A stretch of 64,000 bases of DNA. It comes from CAZSRL01 sp964609615 (lineage in GTDB: Bacteria; Bacillota_I; Bacilli_A; RF39; UBA660). The position numbers and the translations under genes were made by a program. Each line of letters starts with the position of its first letter. The stretch's first letter is position 1. The notes under the pieces were generated by a model. It had not been told where the DNA came from. It worked only from the letters and a program-made list of their open reading frames with translations, and searched no databases. Positions 32,961 to 42,203 of the stretch are shown here, one piece after another. The stretch is from the NCBI GenBank assembly GCA_964609615.1, contig CAZSRL010000002.1:1-64000 (forward strand). Direction: 5' to 3'.

Positions 32961-33296
32961 ATGAATGGAAGTTTTTATAATAATGCAATGTATAATCAAG
33001 GTGTAAGTAATAATTATGAAAGCACAAAAATACCAGTAGAAACAGTTAATGATTTACCAATGGAACAAAGTTATATAGAAAACATATTAAGATTAAATAA
33101 AGGTAAAAAAATTACTGCTTATGTTTCTTTTCCAGACAGTGTTGAATGGAAAGATAAAAAATTTAATGGAATTGTAGAACAAGCCGGAAGAGATCATTTA
33201 ATAATTAGTGATCCTAATACAGGAAAATGGTTTTTGATTTTAATGATTTATTTAGACTATGTAGAATTTGATGAAAGAATTAATTATAGGGTTTAA
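32961..33296 (+). CDS. gerQ: Spore coat/germination protein GerQ
   Basis: A 111-residue spore coat protein. The conserved core is DLPMEQSYIENILRLNKGK, EWKDKKFNGIVEQAGRDHLIISDP, and WFLILMIYLDYVEFDE, all close to Bacillus GerQ. In Bacillus it is cross-linked by transglutaminase Tgl and needed to localise CwlJ; a CwlJ-like hydrolase is present at 19463 here. The N-terminus is Asn/Tyr-rich like other coat proteins, with few Lys or Gln for cross-linking. RBS AGGAGGG. lemA follows 47 bases later. ung lies nearby, as in Bacillus. Confidence 0.92.
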   Translation: MNGSFYNNAMYNQGVSNNYESTKIPVETVNDLPMEQSYIENILRLNKGKKITAYVSFPDSVEWKDKKFNGIVEQAGRDHLIISDPNTGKWFLILMIYLDYVEFDERINYRV

Positions 33297-33343
33297 ATAA
33301 ATACAAATATTTGTTATAATTAATAACAGAAAGTAGTGATTAT

Positions 33344-33892
33344 ATGCCAATAGTATTTTCAATTTTAATAATTATTGTTGTTATATTATGCTCTGTAGGA
33401 ATAGTTTTTATAAATTGTTATAATAAAATTAACAAAGCATTATTAAAACTAAATAATGCGGAAATAAATATTGATGAAGAATTAAGAAATGTTTATGATT
33501 TATTGATTAAGGCTATTAATATTATTGAAAAAAACAACAAAAACGATATAAAGTGTTTTAATGAACTTAAAAAAATTAAAAGTGATGAACATTCAAACTT
33601 TGAAATAAATAGAATCCTTATTAATAACTATAATGAAATTATAAAAATAAATGAGGATGATGCTAAACTTAATAATAATAAAATTTTTAAAGGCATATTA
33701 AATAAATTAAATGACTTAGATGAAAAACTAATTGGTCTTAGAACATATTATAATAAATATACGTATCAATATAATATTTTACTTAAAACCTTTCCATCAA
33801 ACATAATTGGTTTTTTAGGAGGATACAGAGTTAAAAATCAATATGATGGCAAAGATTTAAATGATGATTATATAAAAGATTTTAAAATATAA
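33344..33892 (+). CDS. LemA-family membrane protein
   Basis: A 182-residue protein: one N-terminal membrane helix (about 4-25), then a helical-bundle LemA-type domain. Landmarks are YNKINKALLKLNNAEINIDEELRNVYDLL, the central YNEI and the end YNKYTYQYNILLKTFPSNIIG. The usual RRxDLIPNL motif is weakened (LRNVYDLLIKA), so it is divergent. Role unknown. It is probably co-transcribed with gerQ. Confidence 0.8.
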   Translation: MPIVFSILIIIVVILCSVGIVFINCYNKINKALLKLNNAEINIDEELRNVYDLLIKAINIIEKNNKNDIKCFNELKKIKSDEHSNFEINRILINNYNEIIKINEDDAKLNNNKIFKGILNKLNDLDEKLIGLRTYYNKYTYQYNILLKTFPSNIIGFLGGYRVKNQYDGKDLNDDYIKDFKI

Positions 33893-33919
33893 AAGGATTA
33901 AATCCTTTTATATTTTTTT
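33885..33919. terminator. Bidirectional terminator between lemA-type gene and ung
   Basis: A 15-bp stem (33885-33899 with 33901-33915, a few central bases forming the loop) and T tracts in both directions. Confidence 0.85.
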
Positions 33920-33925
33920 AAATCA

Positions 33926-34588
33926 TTAATTTAAATTCCAATCTATTTCTTTCAAACCATTTGCTTTCAAATAATTATTAGTTTTAGAGAATGGTTTTGA
34001 ACCAAAAAATCCATTATGAGCACTAAAAGGAGAAGGATGAGTACTCTCAATTATCAAGTGTTTCTTATTAGTTATATATTGTTTTTTGCTTCTAGCAAAA
34101 TTCCCCCATAAAATAAATACTAAAGGGTCTTTTTTATTATTCAATTGTTTAATAATAAAATCTGTTAGTCTTTGCCAACCAATTTCCTTATGAGAAGCAG
34201 CTTTATCCTTTTCAACAGTTAATACACTATTTAAAAGAAGAACTCCTTCTTCTGTCCACTTTGTTAAATCTCCATTATTTGGTATATCAATATTTAAGTC
34301 ATTATTTAACTCTTTAAAAATGTTTTGTAAACTTGGGGGTATTTTAACACCCTTTTTAACAGAAAATGATAACCCATGCGCTTCTCCTTCACCATGATAA
34401 GGGTCTTGTCCCACAATAACAACTTTTACATCCTTAAATGCAGTATTTTTTAATGAATTAAAAATTTCTTCATATTTAGGATATATTGTTTTTTTATTAT
34501 ATTCTTTTTTTATAACATTCATAAAAGTTTTAAATCCTTCGCTTTTAAATACATTATTTAAAATTTCATCCCAATCATTACCTATCAT
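33926..34588 (-). CDS. ung: Uracil-DNA glycosylase (family 1)
   Basis: A 220-residue enzyme that removes uracil from DNA. The water-activating loop is GQDPYHGEGEAHGLSFS (catalytic Asp, about residue 62), uracil-binding residues lie in LLLNSVLTVE, ILWGNFA, and the Leu-intercalation loop is HPSPFSAHNGFFG. Full length for the family. RBS AAGGAGA; its ATG overlaps the upstream symporter gene by 11 bases. Confidence 0.98.
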   Translation of the reverse strand: MIGNDWDEILNNVFKSEGFKTFMNVIKKEYNKKTIYPKYEEIFNSLKNTAFKDVKVVIVGQDPYHGEGEAHGLSFSVKKGVKIPPSLQNIFKELNNDLNIDIPNNGDLTKWTEEGVLLLNSVLTVEKDKAASHKEIGWQRLTDFIIKQLNNKKDPLVFILWGNFARSKKQYITNKKHLIIESTHPSPFSAHNGFFGSKPFSKTNNYLKANGLKEIDWNLN

Positions 34589-35810
34589 AATTTACTTTTC
34601 TCCTTAATAAAGTTATACATATTATATTTATTATTATTAAAATAAACATCATTGAGTCAATTATGTACCAAATTATTTTTGGTTTTAATATAACTCCACT
34701 TAATGTAAATAATAACACATTTATTCTAAATATTAAAATTATTATTTTATTTTTTGTTAAATACATTAAGTTTGTTAACCCATAATAAAAACCACTTATT
34801 ATAGTAGTAAATGCAAACATAGCTAATAATATAGTTAGTATTAATCTTCCTACATTATTAAAATGAAAAACAAAAACTTTTGAAATTAAAGAAATATAAT
34901 TTAAAGTTTCGGTATTATTATCTATTTTAAAGATTATTATTAGAAAAGCTACTAATGTGCATATAACAAAAGAAATAAACAAATTTGCAATAACAGATGT
35001 TCCTGCTATAATATGTGAATTTCCATTTTTAACTGCAGAGGCAATAGAAGTGGGCCCTATCAAAAGTTTATTTTGAAAGATGTTTCTCTTTACAGAAATT
35101 AAAATCGTTGGTATAAGGCCTCCAAATACACTTTTAAAGTTAAATGCATCATGTATTATTAAATATAATACATGATCAAGACTATTTATATTTTTGATTA
35201 TAGCAATGAAAGAAATAATTATTAAAAATATAGACATAAAAGGAACAATTTTATTTATATACTTTATTATTTCTTTTGGAGTGGATATAACTATTAAAAA
35301 TAATATTATAAATATACTTAAAAATAAAACAATTTTATTAACATTTAAATTTTCACTAAAAACTAAATCTATTGTATTTGTTTGAATCATTAAAAAAAAG
35401 AATGTATATGTTATTATTAGAATAATTAAATAGAAATTTGCTAATTTTGTATTTTTTAAACCATATTTTATATAAAAATTTGGCCCACTAACATAACCAT
35501 CTGCTAATTCTTTTTTATATTTATTACCAAGTAAGCTTTCAACATACACTATTGAGGTTGTAATAAGACCAAATATCCATATCCAAAATATAGAGCCTAT
35601 TCCACCTGTATATATTGCAATAGTTGTTCCAATAATAGAACCTACTCCTACTTTTGTTGCTATTGAAATATAAAAAATAGACTTATAGTCATTTTTTATA
35701 TTTTTTATCATTTTAATAAAATTGTAATTTTTAAATTTTAATTTAAAACTAAAATATAAACTTAATACTATTATAAACCCTATTAATAAAACCCAAACAT
35801 AATCAAGCAA
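34578..35810 (-). CDS. AGCS-family amino acid:cation symporter, divergent
   Basis: About 410 residues, around ten membrane helices. Family motifs are ATKVGVGSIIGTTIAIYTGG, FWIWIFGLITTSIVYVESLLG, and GYVSGPNFYIKYGLKN, corresponding to the alanine/glycine:sodium symporter pattern. The substrate is probably a small neutral amino acid. The GTG at 35819 is part of the SD AGGTGAT, so TTG 35810 is the better start. Compared with AgcS (about 450-480) it is short and less conserved, so the substrate may differ. Confidence 0.8.
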   Translation of the reverse strand: MLDYVWVLLIGFIIVLSLYFSFKLKFKNYNFIKMIKNIKNDYKSIFYISIATKVGVGSIIGTTIAIYTGGIGSIFWIWIFGLITTSIVYVESLLGNKYKKELADGYVSGPNFYIKYGLKNTKLANFYLIILIITYTFFFLMIQTNTIDLVFSENLNVNKIVLFLSIFIILFLIVISTPKEIIKYINKIVPFMSIFLIIISFIAIIKNINSLDHVLYLIIHDAFNFKSVFGGLIPTILISVKRNIFQNKLLIGPTSIASAVKNGNSHIIAGTSVIANLFISFVICTLVAFLIIIFKIDNNTETLNYISLISKVFVFHFNNVGRLILTILLAMFAFTTIISGFYYGLTNLMYLTKNKIIILIFRINVLLFTLSGVILKPKIIWYIIDSMMFILIIINIICITLLRRKVNYDR

Positions 35811-35835
35811 TATTATCACCTATTGAAGTATATAA

Positions 35836-35869
35836 AAAAACTAATTTATTATTAAATATATTAGTTTTT
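35836..35869 (-). terminator. Terminator of rlmH operon
   Basis: Stem AAAAACTAAT/ATTAGTTTTT (35836-35845, 35860-35869), T tract on the minus strand. It overlaps the rlmH stop. Confidence 0.8.
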
Positions 35870-36305
35870 ATTTATGATATTTTTCATTATTAATAATTTT
35901 AAATGATCTATATATTTGTTCAAGTAACACAGCTCTAAATAAACCATGAGGCATTGTGAAATCAGTAAACGACAATTTATAATCTCCAAATTCTTTTACT
36001 TCATCGCTTAACCCTTCACTTGAACCGATAATAAAAGTAATGGTTCCATAACCATTAATAAATAAATCATTTATTTTATTTGCTAATTCAATACTATCAA
36101 GTTTATTTCCCTTTATATCTAAGATAATATTATAATCATCTTTTTTTATATATTTTATTATTTTTTTGCTTTCTTCAAAAATATTAGAATCAGGAATTTC
36201 AATTAAAGTTATTTTATGATATTTATTGATTCTTTTTTTATAATCATTTACTAATTCTATTAAATATTTTTCTTTTAATTTTCCTACACAAATTATCTTA
36301 ATCAT
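35868..36305 (-). CDS. rlmH: 23S rRNA (pseudouridine1915-N3)-methyltransferase RlmH
   Basis: A 145-residue SPOUT methyltransferase acting on the complete 70S ribosome. Knot motifs: IILDIKGNKLDS, TFIIGSSEGLSDEV and the C-terminal LSFTDFTMPHGLFRAVLLEQIYRS, which is highly diagnostic. It is slightly shorter than the usual 155-160, mainly in the middle. It overlaps walJ by 8 bases and ends the dnaB-M23-walJ-rlmH run. Confidence 0.97.
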   Translation of the reverse strand: MIKIICVGKLKEKYLIELVNDYKKRINKYHKITLIEIPDSNIFEESKKIIKYIKKDDYNIILDIKGNKLDSIELANKINDLFINGYGTITFIIGSSEGLSDEVKEFGDYKLSFTDFTMPHGLFRAVLLEQIYRSFKIINNEKYHK

Positions 36306-37053
36306 TTACTTTTACCAAACTTTCTTGTTTAGCACATACTACATTTTGAAATGAAATATTATTTTTTTTCATTACTTCATTAAATGTATCAATTGCTTTT
36401 GTTGGCGTGTTATTTTCTTCACTTAAATGCGCTAACACTATTTGTTTTGTTTTATTTCCTATAAGCATTGATAAATAAATTGCACTACTTCTATTAGATA
36501 AATGTCCAACAGGACTTAGTATCCTTCTTTGTAAATACTCTGGGTATTTTCCTTTTCTAAGCATTTCTTCATCATGATTACTTTCAAATATATAATACTC
36601 TCTATTTTTTAAATATTCAAAATATCTTTTATTAACATATCCTGTATCTGTTAAATACACTAAACTTTCTATTTCTTCTATTACAAAGCCTTTTGTGTCA
36701 GTTGCATCATGAGATGCAGGAATTATTTTAATACTATATTCTTTTTTTTCTATGTCTTTCAAATCTTTTTTATTTGTGTATTTTTTTAAAAACACATTCT
36801 TTTGGCTGATTTTTTCACTCACATATACTAAAGTATTATTGTTCTTTAAAAAAGTTTCTAGTCCTTTAATATGATCAGAATGATCATGTGTTATTAGTAT
36901 TAAATCAATTTGTTTTGGTTGAATACTAATCATAGATAATTTTTCTTGCATTTTATTATACGAAAAACCAACATCAATTAATATATTGATTTCCTCCAAT
37001 TGAATTAATGTTGAATTACCTTTAGAACCACTTCCAAGTACAGTCACCTTCAT
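36298..37053 (-). CDS. walJ: WalJ/YycJ-type metallo-beta-lactamase-fold hydrolase
   Basis: A 251-residue MBL-fold enzyme. The metal motif is LITHDHSDHIKGLE (about residue 54); further ligands are in IPASHDATD and LTDTGYVN, with the C-terminal LSHLSNRSS and LAHLSEENN regions. WalJ in Bacillus links wall-related two-component signalling with DNA processing and is encoded near the walRK locus. Here walRK are absent from the window and an M23 wall peptidase precedes it. The start codon overlaps the upstream stop (TAATG). Confidence 0.92.
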   Translation of the reverse strand: MKVTVLGSGSKGNSTLIQLEEINILIDVGFSYNKMQEKLSMISIQPKQIDLILITHDHSDHIKGLETFLKNNNTLVYVSEKISQKNVFLKKYTNKKDLKDIEKKEYSIKIIPASHDATDTKGFVIEEIESLVYLTDTGYVNKRYFEYLKNREYYIFESNHDEEMLRKGKYPEYLQRRILSPVGHLSNRSSAIYLSMLIGNKTKQIVLAHLSEENNTPTKAIDTFNEVMKKNNISFQNVVCAKQESLVKVND

Positions 37054-38498
37054 TATTTATATAACACAAGCGGGTTAAACGCTGTTCCTCCACTATATGG
37101 TTTCCCACCTTTTACTACTGTGAAATGCAAATGTGTTCCTGTACTTCTTCCGGTATTTCCCATAGTACCAATAACTTGTCCTTTTTTTACAACCTGTCCT
37201 TCTTTAGCATATTTTGCTGCTAAATGTAGATATCCAGTATAGTATCCATTCCCATGATTAATATAAATATAGTTCCCCATAGATCCCCCAGAACTTGAAT
37301 CTGTAACTGTTCCGGCGTTTGCGGCATATATTGGTGAACCATGTCCGCAACCTGAAATATCAATACCAGCATGCAGCCTTCCCCAACGTGGTCCAAATGG
37401 AGAAGTTATCAAATATGGACTAATCGTTGGCCATGCCCAATCTCCAGAAACATTACCAGATACTGACAATCCTCCTTTTTTAACAATTTTAGGTATTGAA
37501 GGAGTTATTTCTTCACTTTTGGTAATTAAAGCATATGTGGTTTCACCATTAACCGCTTCTTGTTTTATAGTTACTTTGCTCTCTCCATTTTCCCCTTCTT
37601 GTTCAACATCAGTTGTTCCTATTGGTAGTTTATCATCGTATTTTTCTTGCGTTTTATATTTTATTTTTTGTTTTTCAACAATTGAACTAGTAATTACAAC
37701 ACTTACCTGCGGATTAATTAAACCAATGTTAACTTTTTGCCCGGAAAACAATAATGTGTTTTCACTTGGAATATCAGCGTTAGCAATTAGAAATTCTTCT
37801 AAACTCAAATTGTTTTTTGCAGCAATACTATCTAATGTATCAGCCGCTTTTACTGTATAACTCTTTTGTTCCTCAAGAGTTCCAAATAATAAATACTTAC
37901 TTAAATCTTTTTTAGTGGTAAAAATGTTATCATCGCTTGATAAATAATTTTCTTTATATGTTATTTTTTCTTTTATGTCTACATCTTCTATTTTTGTTCC
38001 ATAATCTGTTATTTCTCCTTGAGTGCCATTTAAATATTTTGAATATGTCTCAGCATTAACAAAAGCAGTAATTGTATTATTAATTGCTTTCTCAAAATCT
38101 TTTTTCTTAAGTACATTAAGTATTTCTTTTTTATCTTTTGATTTATATATTGTTACTGTGTAGCCTTTTATAGTAAAAGGTTTTTTGTTTTTTATTTTAT
38201 TATAAATATATTGAACACTTTCAATATCCTTTTCATAAGTAACAACTTTTTGTATCTTTAATCCTTTAGGAGGATATACTTTTTTAACATTATATTTTCT
38301 TTTTAAATATGTTTGTTCTTTATCAATTAAATCAAGAAGTTCATTTTTATCCTTAATTGTACCAACAATTTCTTCATCTAAATACACTTGATATAAAGAA
38401 ACTGGTTTTTCTATTTTTTTTACACCAATAAAACCGACTATAAAAAATAGTCCAAATATCATTAACGTTATCAAAAATAAGCTTTCTTTTTTATTCAT
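37053..38498 (-). CDS. Membrane-anchored M23 peptidase with LysM and G5 domains
   Basis: A 481-residue wall enzyme. N-terminal helix (about 8-26); a variable domain to about 215; a LysM (about 218-263, YTVKAADTLDSIAAKNN); a G5 domain (about 270-335); then an M23 zinc metallopeptidase (about 355-481). Zinc ligands sit in RLHAGIDISG (His, Asp) and GTHLHFTV (HxH), with the catalytic His in YLHLAAKY. It cuts peptide cross-bridges of peptidoglycan. It lies between dnaB and walJ and overlaps dnaB by 8 bases. The position recalls wall-metabolism genes of the walRK locus, but that link is inferred. Confidence 0.93.
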   Translation of the reverse strand: MNKKESLFLITLMIFGLFFIVGFIGVKKIEKPVSLYQVYLDEEIVGTIKDKNELLDLIDKEQTYLKRKYNVKKVYPPKGLKIQKVVTYEKDIESVQYIYNKIKNKKPFTIKGYTVTIYKSKDKKEILNVLKKKDFEKAINNTITAFVNAETYSKYLNGTQGEITDYGTKIEDVDIKEKITYKENYLSSDDNIFTTKKDLSKYLLFGTLEEQKSYTVKAADTLDSIAAKNNLSLEEFLIANADIPSENTLLFSGQKVNIGLINPQVSVVITSSIVEKQKIKYKTQEKYDDKLPIGTTDVEQEGENGESKVTIKQEAVNGETTYALITKSEEITPSIPKIVKKGGLSVSGNVSGDWAWPTISPYLITSPFGPRWGRLHAGIDISGCGHGSPIYAANAGTVTDSSSGGSMGNYIYINHGNGYYTGYLHLAAKYAKEGQVVKKGQVIGTMGNTGRSTGTHLHFTVVKGGKPYSGGTAFNPLVLYK

Positions 38499-39843
38499 TA
38501 ATTTTAACCTCTCTATTTATACTGTTATTAAAACAACTCATATTTTTTTCAAATATTAAGTCAACAGTCCCTGTTGAACCATTTCTATGTTTAGAAACAA
38601 TTAACTCTGTACTTGTTGTAGTTTGTTTATCTTTTGCTTTCATATTATAATAATCATCATTATATAAGAACATTACAATATCTGCATCTTGTTCAATACT
38701 TCCACTTTCTTTCAAATCACTCATTATTGGTCTTTTATTTTCACGTGCTTCAACAGAACGTGAAAGTTGAGCTAATGCTATAACAGGCACTTTAAGTTCC
38801 ATAGCTAATTTTTTTAAATCTCTTGATACTTCAGACACTTCTTGTACTCTTTGACCTGTATATTTACTAGAACTACTGATAAGTTGAAGATAATCAACTA
38901 TAATAATATCTAATCCTTTATCACTATTTTTTAGTCTTCTACATTTACTTCTCATTTCGCTAACTGTTATTCCTGGAGTATCATCTAAGAAAAACTTTGT
39001 ATCTGCAAGTTGACTCATTGCTTCGTTCAAGCTCTTCCAATCTTTATGTTCAAGTCTTCCTGTTCTCATTTTTTTCAAGTCTATTCTTCCGACACTTGCA
39101 AACATACGATTAACAAGTTGTTCAGCACTCATTTCTAGTGAGAATAATGCAACACTTTTCTTTGCGTTAATTGCAATATTTGTTGCAAAATTAATTGCAA
39201 GTGCAGTTTTACCCATACCAGGTCTACCAGCCAAAATAATTAATTCATTTTCATGAAGTCCAGTTGTTCTATTATCTAAATCATAATAACCTGTTGGAAT
39301 TCCTGTAATATCTGCACCATTTTTTGCTAATAGTTCAAGATCGTTTTGCGCTTTTACAATAACATCTTGAATTGATCTTACTTCTTTTCCAATCCTATCC
39401 TTATTGATACTTAAAATACCTTTTTCAGCGTCTTCAACTATTTCATCAAGATCTTTCTTTTCTTCATAACAATCAGTTACAATATTTGTTGCTTTATTAA
39501 TTAAATTACGTAATACTGTTTTTTCAAACAAAATATTAATATATTCATTAACATTTGCAGCTGTTGGAACGGCTTCAATTATTTCAGTTAAATATTCAAC
39601 TCCACCAATATTACCTAATTCTTTTTTCTTTTCTAGTTCATTTGCAACAGTAGTAACATCAAGAGATACATTTTTTAATCTTAATTCTTTTAAAACTTCA
39701 TAGATTTTTTTGTTCGCTTCAGAATAAAAACATTCTGATGATAAATCCTCACAAACTTTATCTAATGCTTCATTCGTCAAAAATGCACAACTTAAAGCGG
39801 AAATTTCCGCATCTATATTTTGGGGTTCTTTATTTACTGCCAT
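38491..39843 (-). CDS. dnaB: Replicative DNA helicase DnaB (DnaC in Bacillus)
   Basis: A 450-residue hexameric helicase of the replication fork. N-terminal domain about 1-150, RecA-like ATPase after about 175: Walker A GRPGMGKTALA, Walker B IIIVDYLQLI, then the C-terminal RSVEARENKRPIMSDLKESGSIEQDAD block with the Arg finger region. No intein. Usually rplI-dnaB are adjacent, and rplI precedes it here by 10 bases. RBS AGGTGAG. Confidence 0.98.
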   Translation of the reverse strand: MAVNKEPQNIDAEISALSCAFLTNEALDKVCEDLSSECFYSEANKKIYEVLKELRLKNVSLDVTTVANELEKKKELGNIGGVEYLTEIIEAVPTAANVNEYINILFEKTVLRNLINKATNIVTDCYEEKKDLDEIVEDAEKGILSINKDRIGKEVRSIQDVIVKAQNDLELLAKNGADITGIPTGYYDLDNRTTGLHENELIILAGRPGMGKTALAINFATNIAINAKKSVALFSLEMSAEQLVNRMFASVGRIDLKKMRTGRLEHKDWKSLNEAMSQLADTKFFLDDTPGITVSEMRSKCRRLKNSDKGLDIIIVDYLQLISSSSKYTGQRVQEVSEVSRDLKKLAMELKVPVIALAQLSRSVEARENKRPIMSDLKESGSIEQDADIVMFLYNDDYYNMKAKDKQTTTSTELIVSKHRNGSTGTVDLIFEKNMSCFNNSINREVKINE

Positions 39844-39853
39844 GTTTTCTCAC

Positions 39854-40291
39854 CTACTCACTTTTTACATTTATTTTTATCTTAGCTTTTACTTTACTAT
39901 GTAAATTTATTTTCACTTCGTAATTTCCAATAGTTGTTATATCAGGTTTTTCTATTTTCTTCTTATCAATTTTATAGCCTAATTCAATAAGTTTCTCGTG
40001 TATTTGTTTTGTTGAGACTGTTCCGAAAAGTTTACCATTAGAACCAACCTTAACTTTTAATATAGGTTTTTCAGCTTCTAACTTTATTTTTAGTTTGTTA
40101 CACTCATCAATAAGTTTTTCTTCTTGTTCTTCTCTTGAACTTATTTCTCTATTTAACACTTCATTACTTCTATGAGTATAAAGAACAGCTTGATTATTAT
40201 TTATTAAAAACTTTGCATAACCATCTTTCACTTCAACTATTTCATCTTTTTTACCAAGTTTTTTTATATCTTTCAATAATATTATTTTCAT
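39854..40291 (-). CDS. rplI: 50S ribosomal protein L9
   Basis: A 145-residue two-domain protein: N-domain MKIILLKDIKKLGKKDEIVEVKDGYAKFLI, long helix rich in Glu/Lys, C-domain LFGTVSTKQIHEKLIELGY. I start it at ATG 40291; the GTG at 40300 lies within the SD AGGTGAT. It precedes dnaB by 10 bases and is probably co-transcribed with it. Confidence 0.97.
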   Translation of the reverse strand: MKIILLKDIKKLGKKDEIVEVKDGYAKFLINNNQAVLYTHRSNEVLNREISSREEQEEKLIDECNKLKIKLEAEKPILKVKVGSNGKLFGTVSTKQIHEKLIELGYKIDKKKIEKPDITTIGNYEVKINLHSKVKAKIKINVKSE

Positions 40292-40335
40292 TTTTATCAC
40301 CTCTTGGTTCGTAAAATATTATATCATATTATTAT

Positions 40336-40362
40336 GAAAAAAAAAATAAGCTTACTTATTTT
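40336..40362 (-). terminator. Terminator of the FNT channel gene
   Basis: Stem AAAATAAG/CTTATTTT (40343-40350, 40355-40362) with ten T on the minus strand. Confidence 0.85.
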
Positions 40363-41095
40363 TCTTTTCTTTATTAGCGTATAAAATATAAAAACCAACT
40401 AAAAATCCACCAATAATATTTCCTATAGTTACCGGTAGTAAATTATTAAATAATGCATCACATATACTTATTTCACTTGTTAAATATCCCATACTCAAAT
40501 AAAACATATTTGCAACACTATGTTCAAATCCTAAAATTATAAAGACCATTATAGGGATAAATATACAAAATATTTTAGATATGGTATCTTTGTTTATAAA
40601 AGCTAAATATACTGCTACACAAACTAAAATGTTACAAAATATACCAAGTATCATTGCATTAATAAATGTTAAACTTGTTTTTGTAACAGAAATAGATGCA
40701 AATTTATTAAATAGCAAATCATTTGCTTCAACATTTCCTGCATAATATATTACAAGAGCAACAATAATACTTCCAATAAAATTTCCAATATAAACCCACA
40801 ACCAATTATTTAGTAATTGATTTATTTTTATCTTTTTCTTAATAATTGGAATTATTAACAACATGTTTCCAGTAAACAATTCTGTTTTCATAAGAATAAC
40901 AAGTATTAACCCGACCGGGAATAATAATCCCATTACAAGTTTCGCAACGCTTGGCAAACTAATACTATATGAAGCATAAACGCTTATTGCACCTGCTAGA
41001 GCAATAAACATTCCTGCTAAAATTGAAAGAATTATTAGTTTGCAAATATTATTATTTACTTTTTGTATTCCTGATTTATTATATTCTTCTATCAT
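40352..41095 (-). CDS. Formate/nitrite transporter family channel
   Basis: A 247-residue six-helix FNT channel (FocA/NirC type), pentameric in known members. Landmarks are the first pore region MFIALAGAISVYASYS, LVMGLLFPVGLILVILMKTELFTGNML (omega loop region), GIFCNILVCVAVYLAF and FGFEHSVANMFYLSMGY-like GFEHSVANM, where the central pore His is expected. It may export formate from fermentation; substrate not certain. RBS GAAGGAGG, own terminator. Confidence 0.93.
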   Translation of the reverse strand: MIEEYNKSGIQKVNNNICKLIILSILAGMFIALAGAISVYASYSISLPSVAKLVMGLLFPVGLILVILMKTELFTGNMLLIIPIIKKKIKINQLLNNWLWVYIGNFIGSIIVALVIYYAGNVEANDLLFNKFASISVTKTSLTFINAMILGIFCNILVCVAVYLAFINKDTISKIFCIFIPIMVFIILGFEHSVANMFYLSMGYLTSEISICDALFNNLLPVTIGNIIGGFLVGFYILYANKEKKNK

Positions 41096-41125
41096 AATGT
41101 CCTCCTTCTAATTAAATTATAACAC

Positions 41126-41151
41126 AAAAAAAATAATCTAAACGATTATTT
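41126..41151 (-). terminator. Terminator of the rpsF-ssb-rpsR operon
   Basis: Stem AAATAATC/GATTATTT (41131-41138, 41144-41151) with eight T on the minus strand. Confidence 0.85.
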
Positions 41152-41365
41152 ATTTAACATATGGAATTAACGCCATAAATCTTGAATATTTAATTTGTTT
41201 TGCAATATGTCTTTGGTGTTGTGCACAAGCACCAGTCATTCTTCTAGGTAATATTTTACCTTTTTCATTTATATATTTGTTTATTATCATTACATCTTTA
41301 TAATCAACGCTTTTTCCAGCACACATTTGACATATTTTTTTCTTTTTTCTATAAAATTCTGCCAT
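41150..41365 (-). CDS. rpsR: 30S ribosomal protein S18
   Basis: A 71-residue protein with KKKICQMCAGKSVDYKDV and a core KILPRRMTGACAQHQRHIAKQIKYSR, fully typical of S18. The CxxC near the N-terminus suggests a zinc-binding (C+) paralogue type. Third gene of the rpsF-ssb-rpsR operon. RBS GGAAGGAGAT. Confidence 0.98.
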   Translation of the reverse strand: MAEFYRKKKKICQMCAGKSVDYKDVMIINKYINEKGKILPRRMTGACAQHQRHIAKQIKYSRFMALIPYVK

Positions 41366-41379
41366 AATTATCTCCTTCC

Positions 41380-41850
41380 TTAAAATGGTAAATCATCATC
41401 AGTTAAAACTACTTCAGAACCAAAATCTTTAAACGGATCATCTCCAGAAATTTCTGTTTCTTTAGTTTGAGAAACTACATCTTGATCAGGTATTCCAGCA
41501 GCATCTTGTGCAAAAGAACTGCTTGATGCGCTATTTGCTCTACTAAGGAATTCAACGCTATCTGCAACTACATCAGTAACATATCTTTTTGTACCATCTT
41601 GAGCATCATATGTTCTGTTTTGAAGTCTTCCTTCTACACATACTTGTGTTCCCTTTTGACAATACTTACTAACATTTTCAGCTTGTTTTCTCCATACAGT
41701 TACATTAAAGAAATCAGCTTCAATATTTCCTTCTTTATTTTTAAAATTTCTATTTACAGCTAAAGAAAAATTTGTTGCAGGAATGCCATTAGTTGTTGTT
41801 CTTAGTTCAGGATCTTTTGTAAGTCTTCCTATTAATACTACTTTATTCAT
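41380..41850 (-). CDS. ssb: Single-stranded DNA-binding protein
   Basis: A 156-residue SSB: OB-fold (MNKVVLIGRLTKDPELR, NFSLAVNRNF, GRLQNRTYDAQDG) to about residue 105, Ser/Asp-rich flexible linker, and the acidic protein-interaction tip DDDLPF. ATG 41850 follows GAGGAG; the longer frame to 41865 would overlap rpsF. Its position between rpsF and rpsR is standard in Firmicutes. Confidence 0.98.
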   Translation of the reverse strand: MNKVVLIGRLTKDPELRTTTNGIPATNFSLAVNRNFKNKEGNIEADFFNVTVWRKQAENVSKYCQKGTQVCVEGRLQNRTYDAQDGTKRYVTDVVADSVEFLSRANSASSSSFAQDAAGIPDQDVVSQTKETEISGDDPFKDFGSEVVLTDDDLPF

Positions 41851-41854
41851 TATA

Positions 41855-42142
41855 TTACTCCTCACTTTTAATGATTAAATGTCTTAAAATATTTTCTTCA
41901 ATTAAAGCTTTTCTATCAAATTCTTTTATTGCTTCAGGTGACGCTTCAATATTTAAAAGAAAATAAAATCCAGTTTTTTGCTTTTTAATTTCATATGCAA
42001 GTTTCTTTTGTCCCATTTCTTTTTTATTAACTATTTTTGCTTTTTTATCAGTTAATATTTTATCAAATGTTTTAGAAATTTCTTTTACTGCACTTTCTTC
42101 CATGTCACTTCTAACAATATACATTATTTCATATTTGTTCAT
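41855..42142 (-). CDS. rpsF: 30S ribosomal protein S6
   Basis: A 95-residue protein with MNKYEIMYIVRSDMEE, KKEMGQKKLAYEIKKQKTGFY, and NILRHLIIKSE, typical of S6. S6 and S18 form a heterodimer that can bind its own mRNA leader in many bacteria. The leader here (42148-42187) can hide the SD. The promoter is at 42204-42232. Confidence 0.98.
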   Translation of the reverse strand: MNKYEIMYIVRSDMEESAVKEISKTFDKILTDKKAKIVNKKEMGQKKLAYEIKKQKTGFYFLLNIEASPEAIKEFDRKALIEENILRHLIIKSEE

Positions 42143-42147
42143 ACTAC

Positions 42148-42187
42148 ACCTCCTTATGGTCTTTGGCTTCTAAAATGAAGCAAGGAG
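42148..42187 (-). promoter_or_regulatory. rpsF leader RNA that sequesters the Shine-Dalgarno
   Basis: In the mRNA sense CTCCTT (42187-42182) directly precedes a 5-bp hairpin GCTTC/GAAGC (42181-42177, 42170-42166), and pairs with AAGGAG of the SD (42155-42150), leaving a 10-nt bulge. The layout fits S6:S18 autoregulation, though the classical CCG signature is not obvious. Confidence 0.65.
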
Positions 42188-42203
42188 CTCTCGCTCAATT
42201 TGT